A DNA stretch of 64,000 bases from Chrysopogon serrulatus (taxonomy: Eukaryota > Streptophyta > Magnoliopsida > Poales > Poaceae). This document shows positions 46,208 to 57,146 of the stretch, piece after piece. The notes under the pieces are model-generated. The model was given only the letters and a program-made list of their open reading frames with translations, made no database searches and had not been told where the DNA came from. The translations under genes were made by a program, and so were the position numbers. Each line of letters opens with the position of its first letter. The stretch's first letter is position 1. The stretch is taken from NCBI GenBank assembly GCA_015844335.1, contig JADLZL010003697.1, positions 1-64,000 on the forward strand. The letters run 5' to 3'.

Positions 46208-48131
46208 AGTGGTGTACGTGTATTGACACTTCGGTAAATATTTTGTGTGCATTATATTGTAGTTGCAGATAAATGGATAATCATATATCAACATGTATAC
46301 TCCTAGCTACATAGAGACAACCTTGCATTATTCTCATGTGTATTGGGGGTGTGAAAATATATGCATGGAGGCTTTTTTTAATTTGTAGACCAATTATTAG
46401 TAATTAAGCAATATATTGATCGATGAGCATGTATAAAGCAAGATGGGTATGCATATCTATCGATCATATGAGGTGGACAAGAAAGCTGTACACGCGCATA
46501 ATATTCGATCTAGTTTCAGTTTACAGAGATATCCATACATGTGGCACATATATTTTCTTTTTCTCTCAAAATATATCACAGAACAGGACAACAGTTGGCA
46601 GGTAAGCAAAAGCTATATATGTCTACTGCATACTACCATGCATATCATCATACATAAACTATACAAGGTGTCCATTAGTAATGTAGAGATGTAGGTAGCC
46701 ATTTTTTAGGGCAAATGCATTGGCATCAACTGAAACTCAGCTCAGCTAGCTGTTGTTGCTGTTGGGTTGAGTATTTTGTTTATAAATAAATAAGTAAACT
46801 AGTAGTAACCGAGAGTCAGAGAGATTCCCGGTCCCCAGCCCCTCGTGCGGGTTGTCGTCGTCTCGTCGTGCACCTCTCCCCCCGATCCGACCCCACCAGC
46901 TAGCTAGCTTGCTGCTGCTAGTAGTAGTACTAGCTACTACCAGCTCATGATCGAGCCGATGATCTCATTCATGACGATGCCATCGAACGAAGTTACCAAC
47001 GACCTGAGGCAGGCATACTCCTATCATTTGCTGCATCCATTTGCACGGAGGTCAGACTCGATCAGACAGACATGAGCAACTAGTGGAAGTATACAGTAGT
47101 AGTATAAGTAAAGAGTACCTGAGTCGTACGTTCGTACGTTGCCCAGCTCGCTGGCCTCGCTGGAGGCCGGCCGGCCGGTTCCAGCATAGATTCCGCCGCT
47201 GGCTGGCTAGCTGCGGCCGCTCTAGCTTCCCACCAACACCACCAACGGAACGCCGTCGCCATGCAATGCAACCATTGCTTCTCTAATTCTCTGACGACGG
47301 CCATGCATCTATCGGTCGGAGAATAGTAGATGATCGATCAGGCGTTCCATGGATGGATCGATCGCTTCCTGGCCGGCCGGGGTCCAACGTCCACTCGTGC
47401 AGCGGCCAGCTTGCAGCTCCGTCCGATCCAGCGGCTCTGCAGTGCCAGTGGCGTCGGGAACGACGACACTGGGAGTGGCAGTGGCAGTGGCAGTGGCAGG
47501 CCAAGTTGGTTGCAGTTGCTGCGTGGTGCATGCACGCTACAGCTATCGTCCCTCTCGCTCGTCTGGCTAGCTAGCTGGCAACATCTCATATCGCCTCGAC
47601 CTCGACCTCGACTGCAGCAAGGCAGCAGCAAAGCATGCATGTATCAATCGGCCAGTCAGCATGCATCCAAGTGGCTGGGCAATGCCTGCCTTCTCGCCTG
47701 GAGTTCTGGATGGATGTGGATCGAGGATGGGTATGCGTGCACCCCTCAACCGCGATGATCCTCTGGAAGCAAGATCCATCAATATAATGCAAGCAACTTG
47801 GCCTGCGCTGCTGCATGCATTAGGCTCAATATCTGAATCTCAACTCAGATTTAAACAAGCAACAACAAGCAGGGCCGCCAGGCACAGCTAGCGACTACTC
47901 CTATATATCTGACACATGTGCAATCTGAATCACTCCACATACTCACTCTGAACTCATCAATGAAGATCGATCGATATGGATTCACGCGCTGCAGCTAATG
48001 AGGTGATGGATCGGATTCGTACGCCAGCAGCGATCTCTACTTGTCTGCGGCTGCTGGCTACTGTTAAATAATATGCAATGAGTGCAGATTGCAGAACGAA
48101 GCAGGGTTCCATACTTCGTTAATTTTGAAGA
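46208..48131. other. Spacer, no gene recognised
   Basis: AT-rich to about 46800, then GC-richer with many tagctagc and ggccggcc palindromic words. There is a short gtggca microsatellite at about 47474-47497. Overlapping frames on both strands at 47280-47890 (up to 142 codons) follow base composition and show no domain. Confidence 0.45.
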
Positions 48132-49191
48132 CTAGGAAATGTGCCCGTGCGTTGCAACGGGTAACAAAAACTTATTTATTTAATGTTTACTTAATAGTAG
48201 AAAGCTAGGTAATTATATGTTTATGCTCATAAGTGTGTATGTCCATCCTAGAATATAATTTTATAGAATAGTAAATAATCGTCTGAATTATGGAAACAAA
48301 ACAAAACATTAGAGTATATGCCTGTCGCAGTGGAAGAAAAAACCTATAAAATATTATATAACAATAAAGACATGAATGTTTTTTTTGTTATTAACGAAGA
48401 CATAAATGTTGTGCTTTATAAAAGCACAGTATAGACAAACATTGACTTGAATCAAGGATCCGATTCAACATGTCAAATTAAGAGATAGATGAACAAATCT
48501 CACGGGCATGGGTGACATCTATAGGTAATATAGTATAATCTCATATACTTCTCGCGACGCTGCTCCGAAGTGCTTACGTAGACTCGAACCCTGATGCCGG
48601 CCGCCGTGTGCTCGACGCTTAATTATGAGGTGCATGTCCATGACCTACGCCAGCTACTTCAGTGGCGGGTTGTTCTAGCTGGACGCGACAACAGGCAGGA
48701 TGCACCACATTGTTCGACCATGGCACAACGCTACGTGGACCAGCGTGACCGCTGGATTCAGGGCTGGTGTATGAGCTAAGCACAAAGACTAATTAGCTAA
48801 TCGTGGAGTTGCAGGCGCTCCTGGTAGATCCGTGAGACTGCAAACTCACTTGGCCAATGGCCGTCTAGCCTGCTACACGAGACATGGCAGGGGAGCTGCT
48901 CGACCCTTGGGCCCGGCATTCGGCTGCAAGTGTTGGTCCTCAGTCCCTGGAAGTCCGACCTTCAGTGAACTGTGTCGCAGTGGCTGCTTGTACTTACCAT
49001 CTAGGGTTGGGAATTAGGATGCTTGTATGGGTGTTTTTTTTCCTAATGCACCGAAAAACTTGGTTTAGTATTATAATAGAATAGATTTGTACTCTTCTTA
49101 TTCTTTCCTATATAGACCATTTTCTTTCCTATATAGAAAAAAAAATGGCTGAAATTTTGTCTTGTTATTATTAGGTAGGTATAAATACAGA
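48132..49191 (-). mobile_element. Helitron 1 (minus orientation), about 1.06 kb
   Basis: The 3' end is CTAG at 48132-48135 after an A (48131), followed inward by the hairpin word GCCCGTGCGTTGCAACGGG (48143-48161), the grass Helitron 3' signature. A candidate 5' end reads TCTGTATTTATACC on the minus strand, ends at 49191, and is followed by T at 49192, giving the expected A/T insertion site. The interior includes a GC-richer patch (about 48560-49010) that may be captured gene sequence, but I cannot identify it. The true 5' end could instead be the one at about 49721. Confidence 0.65.
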
Positions 49192-49721
49192 TAATTAGGG
49201 AGACATCATAAAAGAGGTTAGAAAATAATTATTACCAGATCCAAATATATTTAGCAAGGACACGAAACAAACTCGTGTTGATGATACGAACATGGTAAAA
49301 AAAAATTGATCGTCGAACTATAATAATAATAGATACCACGCCGCCATCACTGCTCATCTTGCAACACCGCCGGACCTTTTTTCCTGTCGTTGGGTGATGG
49401 TCCCTTTTTTTCCTGTCGTTGGGTGATGGTCCATTGATTTGTTTTTTGTGACCAGGACGTGTTCGGGTCTGTATAGGAAACGAGCGTCGTGCCGTTTGTA
49501 CGTGGCCGTGACCGTGAGCTGTGAGCGCCTTGGATATTGTTTAGGCGTAGATTGTTGTTGCTCGCCTAGACTCGGATCGGAAGATTAATTGAAATTATTT
49601 TCTATAGAAAACTAAGCGAAATTGAATCGATCTTTTAGTTGGACGATAAAAAAAAAAGATGGACGAAAAAGAGGTGAACCAAAAAAAAATTAGCTGAAAG
49701 TTTTGCCTTTTTATTATTAGA
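49192..49721 (-). mobile_element. Extra Helitron 5' segment
   Basis: The last 150 bases (from about 49570) match the Helitron 5' segments at 56111-56260 and 56982-57146: aactgaatc-like words, ttagttggacga, gaaccaaaaaaaaatt, gctgaaagttttgcc and a ttattattag end. This 5' end abuts the 3' CTAG end of the next Helitron at 49722. It also contains a 29-bp tandem duplication at 49375-49432 (cctgtcgttgggtgatggtc twice). Confidence 0.6.
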
Positions 49722-50133
49722 CTAGAAAAAAAATGCCCGTGCGTTGCAACGGGTATGATTTTTTATCGGAAATTACCGAGGAATTTTTTTGATTTGAGAT
49801 GTTTTTGATTTGGATTTCGATTCCACTTCAGATTTGCCTTCCACTTCAAATTTGCCATGAGATAAGGCTGTACCGACCGTGACGGCTGCAGGAGTAACTT
49901 TTGATAAACGTGGCAACGGCAAGAAGTACCGAGGGAAGCATGAGTCGAGCTCGGAGTAGTGCGCAACATCTAGGGAAGGGAGCTCGGAGCAGCATGGGAA
50001 GGAGCTTGAAGGTGCAGGGCTACGAGCATTGGTCTCATGGGTTGAAGGAGACTCTGAACCAAATTAGGTGCACAACTAAAATGGACTCGAACGGAATACG
50101 AACCAACACGAGTTCGAGTAATATAAGGCAATT

Positions 50134-50331
50134 ATTGAAGATAGTTCTAGACCTAAGCCAAAAACATACTGGCGTGGGCAGTTTATTAAAACCCTTGAAT
50201 TTAAAATATAGGAAAGTTGCTCTAGGTTGGGGGATTGCTCCTTTTATGGGGGTCACAATGGCTTTATTCGCGATATTCCTATCTATAATTTTAGAAATTA
50301 TAGTTCTTCTATTTTACTTAATGAAATTTTA
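50134..50331 (+). pseudogene. psbH: Nuclear copy of plastid psbH (photosystem II phosphoprotein), broken
   Basis: The translation contains LLKPLNLKYRKVALGWG, then PFMGVTMALFAIFLSIILEI, which is the membrane-spanning part of the plastid photosystem II subunit PsbH. Homology starts at about ttgaagatagttctagacc; the natural start codon and first residues are missing. A frame change precedes TGVGSLLKP, and a one-base loss after SIILEI garbles the C-terminus. Several substitutions show it is a decaying nuclear insertion of plastid DNA (NUPT), not a functional gene. It is followed by petB exon 1 in the order found in plastid genomes. It lies inside the span of Helitron 2. Confidence 0.93.
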
Positions 50332-50744
50332 ACAAAATCTATGACTTCATAGTTTTTTCATCCAAAAAAGCCTTTCTACTTTAAGCTCTACATTTTTCTA
50401 TATTTTGGTAGTTTGACCGTTGATTTTTGTTTTGGTTTTTCTGAAATATGAGTGTGTGACTTGTTACAATTGATTCTATTGATAATACATAGAAAGGGCA
50501 TGTTATCTCTATCAAGATGATTCTAATTCATCAGATATTATTTATTTTAGTATCTGAAGGATAAAAAAAGGAACTATGATTCGTACTCACTATTTAGATC
50601 TCGCAACCAGACTTAAAAAATTCAAGCAGTTCTTAATAAAAAAGAAATTGAAAGTTGATGATGGTTGTCTTTTTATTATTAAAGATAGATGTTTGAAATT
50701 CGTTATGTGTATTGAGAAATAAATTTTTCCTTTTGGAAGGAATC
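50332..50744 (+). pseudogene. petB: Plastid psbH-petB spacer, petB exon 1 and start of its group II intron (NUPT)
   Basis: At 50448-50453 ATGAGT matches the six-base first exon of plastid petB (cytochrome b6). GTGTGACTTG follows at once, the usual group II intron 5' end. This placement directly after psbH is the conserved plastid order. The sequence then looks like intron for at least 100 bases. How far the plastid DNA extends toward the solo LTR at 50745 is uncertain, and no second petB exon is visible. Confidence 0.8.
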
Positions 50745-53700
50745 TGTAACACCCGTGTTTTTGCATCATTTTAAAAATCACTAAAAATTTGAACTTTTAT
50801 AATTTACAATAAATTAAAACTTGATTAGTTTATTTTCTGCCAAAACCATATTTAAAAAATATTTTTCAAAACCCTTGCATTAAAATTCACCATATGCATG
50901 CGCTTGAATATTTGATTGATTGCCTTGCTTGATTGTTTGAATTGTGTGAATAATTGCTTGAATGCTTGCTTGCTTGATTGTTTGCTCTCTAGAATTTACT
51001 TTGGCACCAATTATTTCTTCCTTGATCTCTCTCCATCATCCCTTGACACCCCTCTCCCGAATTCCCTTGATATATCGTTGCAAACCCTCCTTGAATTATC
51101 CTTGTTAGTTTCCAACCACCCACCTTTCGAAATCTCTCCAAATCCAGATTAAATTCATTCAAGTGTGCCTTAGCTTATTTCTGGAATTAAAAAGGGAACT
51201 CGTAAATGGGAGAATGATCTCGGCCTCAATCCCTCTCCCTCTCCCCTTGCTGGCCTGCCTCCTCCCCTCCTCATTTCCGACCGGGCGGCCCAAAGAAGGC
51301 GGCGGCCACCAGCCCAGCCCGGCCCGGCAAAAGCGGACAAGGCGCCCTTCCTCCCTCCTCTCCCTGGCTTGGGCCGGAACAGCCGCTTGGCCCAACAGCG
51401 GCCCAGTCGCGCCACCAGTAGAGGCCCGCTCGCTCCTTTCTCTTCCCCTTCTTCTCTCTCTTACACGTGGGGCCCACCTGTCATCATCATCTTCTACCTC
51501 CGGTCATCGACGCCAATACCGCGTAGCTGTCCGTACGCCGCGTCGGCACCGCGTCGAACCGCCTCAGTTCGTTGTCGTCGAGTGCCGCGGCCAAAATATC
51601 TCCAACCGCCCTACTGTTGCCCACCGCCTTACCGCGCCTATAAATAGGACCCGGCCCGAGCTCCTCGCGGCGACCATGAGCGAGCACCACCAGGGAGCTC
51701 AAAGGGAAGCTCGAAGCTTCGTCATTGCCCGAGGCCCCTCACTGTCTTTAATTTCCTTTTTCCTTCTCACCTTCTCCCTTCCTCCTCTTTTACGCTCGCC
51801 AATGGGTAGAGCTCCACAGGCGAGCACGGCCGCCCAGCGCTCTTCCCGCTCACGAGCGCGGCACGCTTGTGGTGCTATCACCGGAGTTGGGAACGCCCAC
51901 GCCAACCACGCTCGTCCGGCCGCAGCGCCACGGCACCGTCGAACTCATCCTCCCGCCGGAGGGCTCCCGGCTCCACACACGCCGGAGCCGCTCCGCCGGC
52001 CGGCGACCACCCGCTGCCCCTGCGTACCCCGCTCTCCCTTCCCTTTCCTACACCACGCCGGAGGAGTCACGCCGCCAGTCAATGCCGTCGGCGTCTCCAG
52101 CTCCCGTGCTCCTTCCTTCTCTCCCTCCTTCCTTCTCTTCCCCTCTCTTTCTTTCTTCTGACCGCACTGCAGAAAGGAACAGAGACAGGGACGGACACAG
52201 CAAGGTGTCGACATCCTCCACTACATTGGCACAGCCAATAGGGAGATGCCACCCCTCCTCGCGGACCCCACACGTCATAGGAAAGGGACTCCACCATTCC
52301 TCTTTTTCCACTGTATAGACCCAGTCCACATAAGCCACAGAGAGGGGAGCAGTTAGTCCACCAGACCGGCTCATGAGTCCACCACGGCACAGTACAGCCA
52401 GCCTGGACCCGCGCGTCAGCCCGATATAAAAATGCTACGTGCACACGGAGAACGTACACGGAGGAGTGAAAATGTATTTTCCCTTTCTCAGAAAATTCCT
52501 AGAAAATTCCTAAATAAACTAAGTACACCCCAGATCCTACCCAATATTTCCCAACTCATTTCCATTATTCCATCTACCAGAAATATTTTTCAAATATATT
52601 CCACATATCCCTCCTTATATTTAATCTTGGAAAATTCATATCTCCTTCATTCCAATTTCGATCCTAGAAATTCCACCATCAAAATTCTTCTAAAATCATA
52701 CCCTATTTATCCACATTATTCTTTCTAATTTTGGTGCCCATTTAAATTCTAGTAATATTTATTTGCTTCTCTTTCTTTTATAATTAATGCTAACCCGCTT
52801 AATTAATATAAGTGCTAACCGTAGTAATAATTATCTGTAGCGCTAGCTAACCACATACCCATAAGGGTGAGTAGGTTTTGGTGGCATGTTATATGCTCCG
52901 ACATGTCCGTACCCAATCACCGAAAATAGGTACATCTATATACACACACACGCGCGCGCACGGACATGCCCGATTACCGGACACGCCCCCGAGTGGCTAA
53001 CTTCGCACCGCCATAGTTAACTCTAGTAATAACCCTCGCCGTAGTCGTGGCTAACCCCGTACATACATGGTAAGTCCGGAATATACAATTACATATATAT
53101 ATACTCGGGCATGTACCTATGTATGGCTAACCTTACCCTTCACCCCCTTCATCCTAACCTAACCCTAGGCGCATACTTATGCATGTGCGTATGCGACACT
53201 AACCTAACCCTCGGTGTATATGCGTACGCATACATACCACTAACCTTAGCCACCACCTATCCATATATAGCTAGCCTAAACCCTATGTGCGGGTATATAA
53301 CTACGTATCCCGTACCTAACCACGTACACCCCATCTTCACGTATAGGTATATATACGTGAACCCATCCAGCTGACCCCGCCAAATCCTAGTGGACCTATA
53401 AAAGTAGGCCAAGCTGTCTATGATGACTTGGTCAAGCTTTCTCTTTTCAGGTTCACATAATAGTGAAAGATAATAATATGGTCTGGTTTTTCCATAGATA
53501 ACCACACCACGCTAACCCAGCCCGTAGGAGCCATCTTGTCGGATAGATAATCTTTACCTACCTCTTATTTCAAGTTCACATAGTAATGATAGAATTAGAA
53601 TAAACCCATCCACCACCTACAACCGACCCCGTTAGGATCCCCCTTCTTGTTTTGGTAGATCGTGCTTGCTTAATTATGCTTGTTGTGTATGCATTATTTG

Positions 53701-55369
53701 GTTTTGCTCTCTTGTTTGTCAAGCAATAGATCGCGTAGACTAGAAGACGTACAAGGACCCGATGGATCCCTGAAGCATGGTGAAATCAATACTCTGAAGG
53801 ATTACTACTACACCAAGACGAAGTACCGCTACACCAAGACCCTGGAGACAGAAGCGAAGGAATCAAGACCCTTGGATATACTCACCAGCGAGTGGAGGCA
53901 AGTCCTAATTTCCACCCCTCTACCACCCTTCTATCTTAATTGTAAAATGAACCTCTATTAAAGAATATACGATAAGCAATGATGAGCTAACGTGACAATG
54001 GATAATAAGATAATTTGATAAAGTGATTATATACATGTTATGACCTGAAACGGGTAGGGGTAATCTAAGTGTAGATTACTTGACGGATATTACTGCGAAG
54101 GATATCCTGTCGGAGATACCTGTTTTAGTAACCCTTAAGGACCGGTTCATAGTCTCTTATTCATCCCTGTGTGATATTTCGTACAGCCACACGTCTATAT
54201 GGGTAGACTTGGTCTCACACCCGTTAGGCTGAAGTATGTTTCCACTTAGGAGGCCGGTGTAGGCAAACGGTAGAGCGGGGAGACGGCGTAGGATGCTATG
54301 TGATCTTCCATGGTGCAGTTGGGCGTGGACGCTATGTGATCTTCCACGTAAAATTGTTGGGTGCACATTTGCTAGCTATATACATATATTCATATATTCT
54401 AAGTGTGGATGCTAAGTGATCTTCCACAAAGTGTGTGAGGGCATGGGTTGCGAGAGAGCTTCCATGTCCGGGTTAGGCATAGGAAGAAGAGTGGTCTTCC
54501 CCGCTTAACTTTTTCCCAACCCCTGAGCGCCGTAGTGGAAATGTATGGAACCCTAAGGAATGCATACTATCGGGTACGAGATCTCGGTAGTTCCTTTCTA
54601 ACCATTGGCCGTGGGAGGAATCGCAACTACCGTGTGGGGAAAAGTGTGTACACCCTGCAGAGTTTACTTGAATCTATTCGAATAGCCACGTCCTTGGAAT
54701 GGGCGGATCTTAGGGATGAGACGCTATGATTAGACTACAACAGCAATAGATAATCTGGTAAGACATATTAATGATTTGGTAACCATAACTTAATTAGGGA
54801 ACTGGTGAGGATGGTGAGTACCCTACCAGGGCCCAACCTATAATTATAACTACTACACATTTAACCTCCATCCACCCAAAGTTAGGGCTTGCTGAGTACG
54901 TATGTACTCAACCCCCTTCTCCCTATGTTTTTAGAAAGGAAGCTGCAGGAGTATATCCGAGGATGAAGCCGATCGAGAGCCTACACTAAGATGGACTCTT
55001 TGGAGCTACGCGAGGATAGAACGCTGAAGAATACGTGAAGACGGAGCCGCATGACTACATGAAGAAGCCACGCTAGGACTACGCTTAGGACTACGATGTT
55101 CGTGGATATAGGAATAGCTAGGGTTTTGTCCGCACTCCGGGTTACTGTAGGAATGGAGCCACGATAATATAGAACCGCTGTCTTAAAACTCTGATATATA
55201 CTATAAGGCCAGTGGCCCAAGCTATGTAAACCTAAACCATGTATCATGTTTTTCCCATTAGCAATAAAAGTATGCTTTTGATATCAATCTTGTGTACTTG
55301 TGCGTGTCAGCTACTGATCCAGGGACTGACATATGATGCACAGTGGACCCTAAAAATTGGGGGCCGACA
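50745..55369. mobile_element. Solo LTR, 4625 bp, with GAATC target duplication
   Basis: The sequence starts TGTAACACCC and ends GGGGGCCGACA (TG...CA). GAATC precedes it (50740-50744) and follows it (55370-55374), a perfect 5-bp target duplication. No internal domain or second LTR is present, so this is a solo LTR left by recombination, or an unusual single-LTR insertion. A GC-rich block at 51160-52430 opens long frames on both strands, as in the LTRs at 1-4755, and is probably untranslated. A hairpin TGAGTAC-gtat-GTACTCA lies at 54893-54910. Orientation from the TGTAACACCC start is plus. Confidence 0.9.
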
Positions 55370-55548
55370 GAATCCGCCAAGAAAAAAAAAGAAATTCAAT
55401 AAGGATTTGATGAAAAATAAAAAGAAATCCAAGCCTTACCTTGGCATCCATCCCTGAGGTATGGAACTATGGATTGCCCTCGTACCCGGCCGAACAGCGG
55501 CAGATGTAGCCTTTATGTGCCTCGGCGGTGGAGTTACGGTAGTAGCTT

Positions 55549-56056
55549 TTGGCTGTTGCGGCACTCCGGTGCCAGCCCGCCCATGAGGCACGTCAAGTTA
55601 GTGTCATTTGTCTCGGCCGATCACCTAGTCTAGCACGGCCGACAGAGCTGGTGGTGGCGCGTCCTCGGCCATTGTCTGTTGATTGTGTAGTTGACGCCAC
55701 GCTCGGCGATGTAGAAGATGTTGGTACGGCCGATCGCCGTTCCGTTGAACTTGTGTTCCTGGGCGGTGTAAGTGGCGTAGCCAACGGAACGGTCGTCTGG
55801 CAGCAGCCCGACGCCGAAGCATCCGCCCGTTGAAATAGAGGTATAGTGGCATCGGCACACGCACACCCTCATCGCCGACCGACGAGTAGAGTGCCGAGCC
55901 GGCGCCGACGATGTTGTCGCCGCCACCGCCGCCAACCGTGCCCATGAGGCGCAGCTGCATGTTACAGGCCACGCCACCAAGAGCTTGTTTACTACGCCAA
56001 TCTTGATCCCGCGATCTCTGTTGTTCATATTCTTTTTTGATTGAAGTGTTGTTCAT
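55549..56056 (-). other. Unidentified GC-rich gene fragment in Helitron 2
   Basis: Two minus-strand frames (55625-56056 and 55630-56028) are open over 130-143 codons. The reading VGGGGGDNIVGAGSALYSSV continues with VPMPLYLYFNG in one frame and then FGVGLLPDDRSVGYATYTAQ, EHKFNGTAIGRTNIFYIAER in the other, as if one coding sequence had suffered a frame change. I do not recognise the family. It is probably a captured exon fragment, not a gene. Confidence 0.35.
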
Positions 56057-56110
56057 ATTCTTGCCGATTTTGATTTTGATTCATATATGCTATTTCTATT
56101 ATTATTTCCA

Positions 56111-56260
56111 GATCAAACGGAAGAGACCTGAATTGGACACGGACTCTATCTCTTTTAAACGGAACTGAATCAATCTCTTAGTTGGACGAAAAATAGGCTC
56201 GAACCAAAAAAAATTGGCTGAAAGTTTTGCATCTTTATTATGATGAGGTATAGATATAGA
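56111..56260 (-). repeat. Helitron 5' terminal segment, copy 1
   Basis: About 150 bp nearly repeated at 56982-57146. Shared words include acggactctatctctttt, aacggaactgaatcaatctc, ttagttggacgaaaa, gaaccaaaaaaaa and gttttgc.tctttatta, ending ggtatagatatagat. Read on the minus strand it starts TCTATATCTATACC, like plant Helitron 5' ends. Confidence 0.75.
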
Positions 56261-56639
56261 TTATATTAGGTAATATATATAATATAATAAAATAGGTAAT
56301 AGATACGGTATTTTAAGTCCTGCACTCGGAGCAAAAAAAGAAGCAGCGGTGGATTGCAAAATAAAATAATAGATACCGAACAGCCTTTTGCTACTCATAT
56401 TGTCTCGTTAATAACAAATTTTATGCATAAATATTTTCACATGGCTAAAATTTCTGAATGCGATTCATTGAAAATAAATATTAGCTACACCTCCGTTCTA
56501 CGAAGAGTGCTATTATTGCTTTCTAAAGAAATAAATAAATATTTTAAACTTTGACTAAATGTATAAAAAAAAACTTATATAAAAACTATTAATATAATTA
56601 ATATTATTGGATTAATAATTAAATATATTTTTATATACT

Positions 56640-56960
56640 ATGCTTATTTAGAAATACAATGGCGCATGTCGCTGCCGTTGGGAGCCATACCCGCTGGCCA
56701 ATCCGTTCGGCCCAACAGCCCGATCCTGTACGCCGCGAGTCTCAAGGGAGATGAGGAAGGCCATGAAGCTCGCCGAAGTTCGCCGAGGAGCGACATGGCT
56801 TCTCCGTTGGGCAGTGGATCGAGGGGGCCGGCGCTGCTGGGCAGGTCGACGCCCGGCCGCGACGTGCTGCGCTATGCTGCGAGTCTCGAGATGAGGAAGG
56901 CCGTGAAACTCACCGAGTTCGCCGAGGAGCGACATGGCTTCTCCGTCGGGGCGGGTGAAC
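56640..56960 (+). repeat. Internally duplicated GC-rich fragment between two Helitron 5' ends
   Basis: The words gcgagtctc, gagatgaggaaggcc, gtgaa/atgaa.ctc, ttcgccgaggagcgacatgg and cttctccgt occur twice, at about 56735-56815 and 56875-56950. The second copy reads YAASLEMRKAVKLTEFAEER in the frame at 56666-57034. It is probably a captured and locally duplicated coding fragment of unknown origin. Confidence 0.55.
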
Positions 56961-56981
56961 TCGGAGTTAGAGCGGTTATTT

Positions 56982-57146
56982 TCAGATCAAAGCAGAAGAG
57001 ACACGGAATTGGACACGGACTCTATCTCTTTTAAACGGAACTGAATCAATCTCTTAGTTGGACGAAAAAAAAAGGCGAACCAAAAAAAAAATTGGTGAGA
57101 GTTTTGCCTCTTTATTAATAGGTATAGATATAGATATAGATATAGA
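56982..57146 (-). repeat. Helitron 5' terminal segment, copy 2
   Basis: The second copy of the segment at 56111-56260, with the end extended by a gatata microsatellite (57121-57146). The following T at 57147 suits a Helitron target. It may be the 5' end of an element into which, or beside which, Helitron 2 inserted, or an alternative 5' end of the same element. Confidence 0.7.

Larger units (their letters stand above)
49722..56260 (-). mobile_element. Helitron 2 (minus orientation), interrupted by a solo LTR
   Basis: The 3' end is CTAG at 49722-49725 after an A, with the hairpin word GCCCGTGCGTTGCAACGGG at 49735-49753. The proposed 5' end reads TCTATATCTATACCTCATC on the minus strand, ends at 56260, and is followed by T at 56261. 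Without the 4.6 kb solo LTR the element would be about 1.9 kb. It contains a plastid psbH-petB fragment and an unidentified GC-rich fragment (55560-56056). No Rep/helicase frame is present, so it is non-autonomous. The pairing of these particular ends is inferred. Confidence 0.6.

Noticed and set aside
50590..50781. Minus-strand frame across the plastid fragment and solo LTR edge
   Set aside because: It spans the junction of two unrelated insertions, so it cannot be an ancestral gene.
51163..52161. Plus-strand frame of 332 codons
   Set aside because: It lies inside the solo LTR, is low-complexity Pro/Ser/Arg-rich, and is open on both strands. It is probably untranslated LTR sequence.
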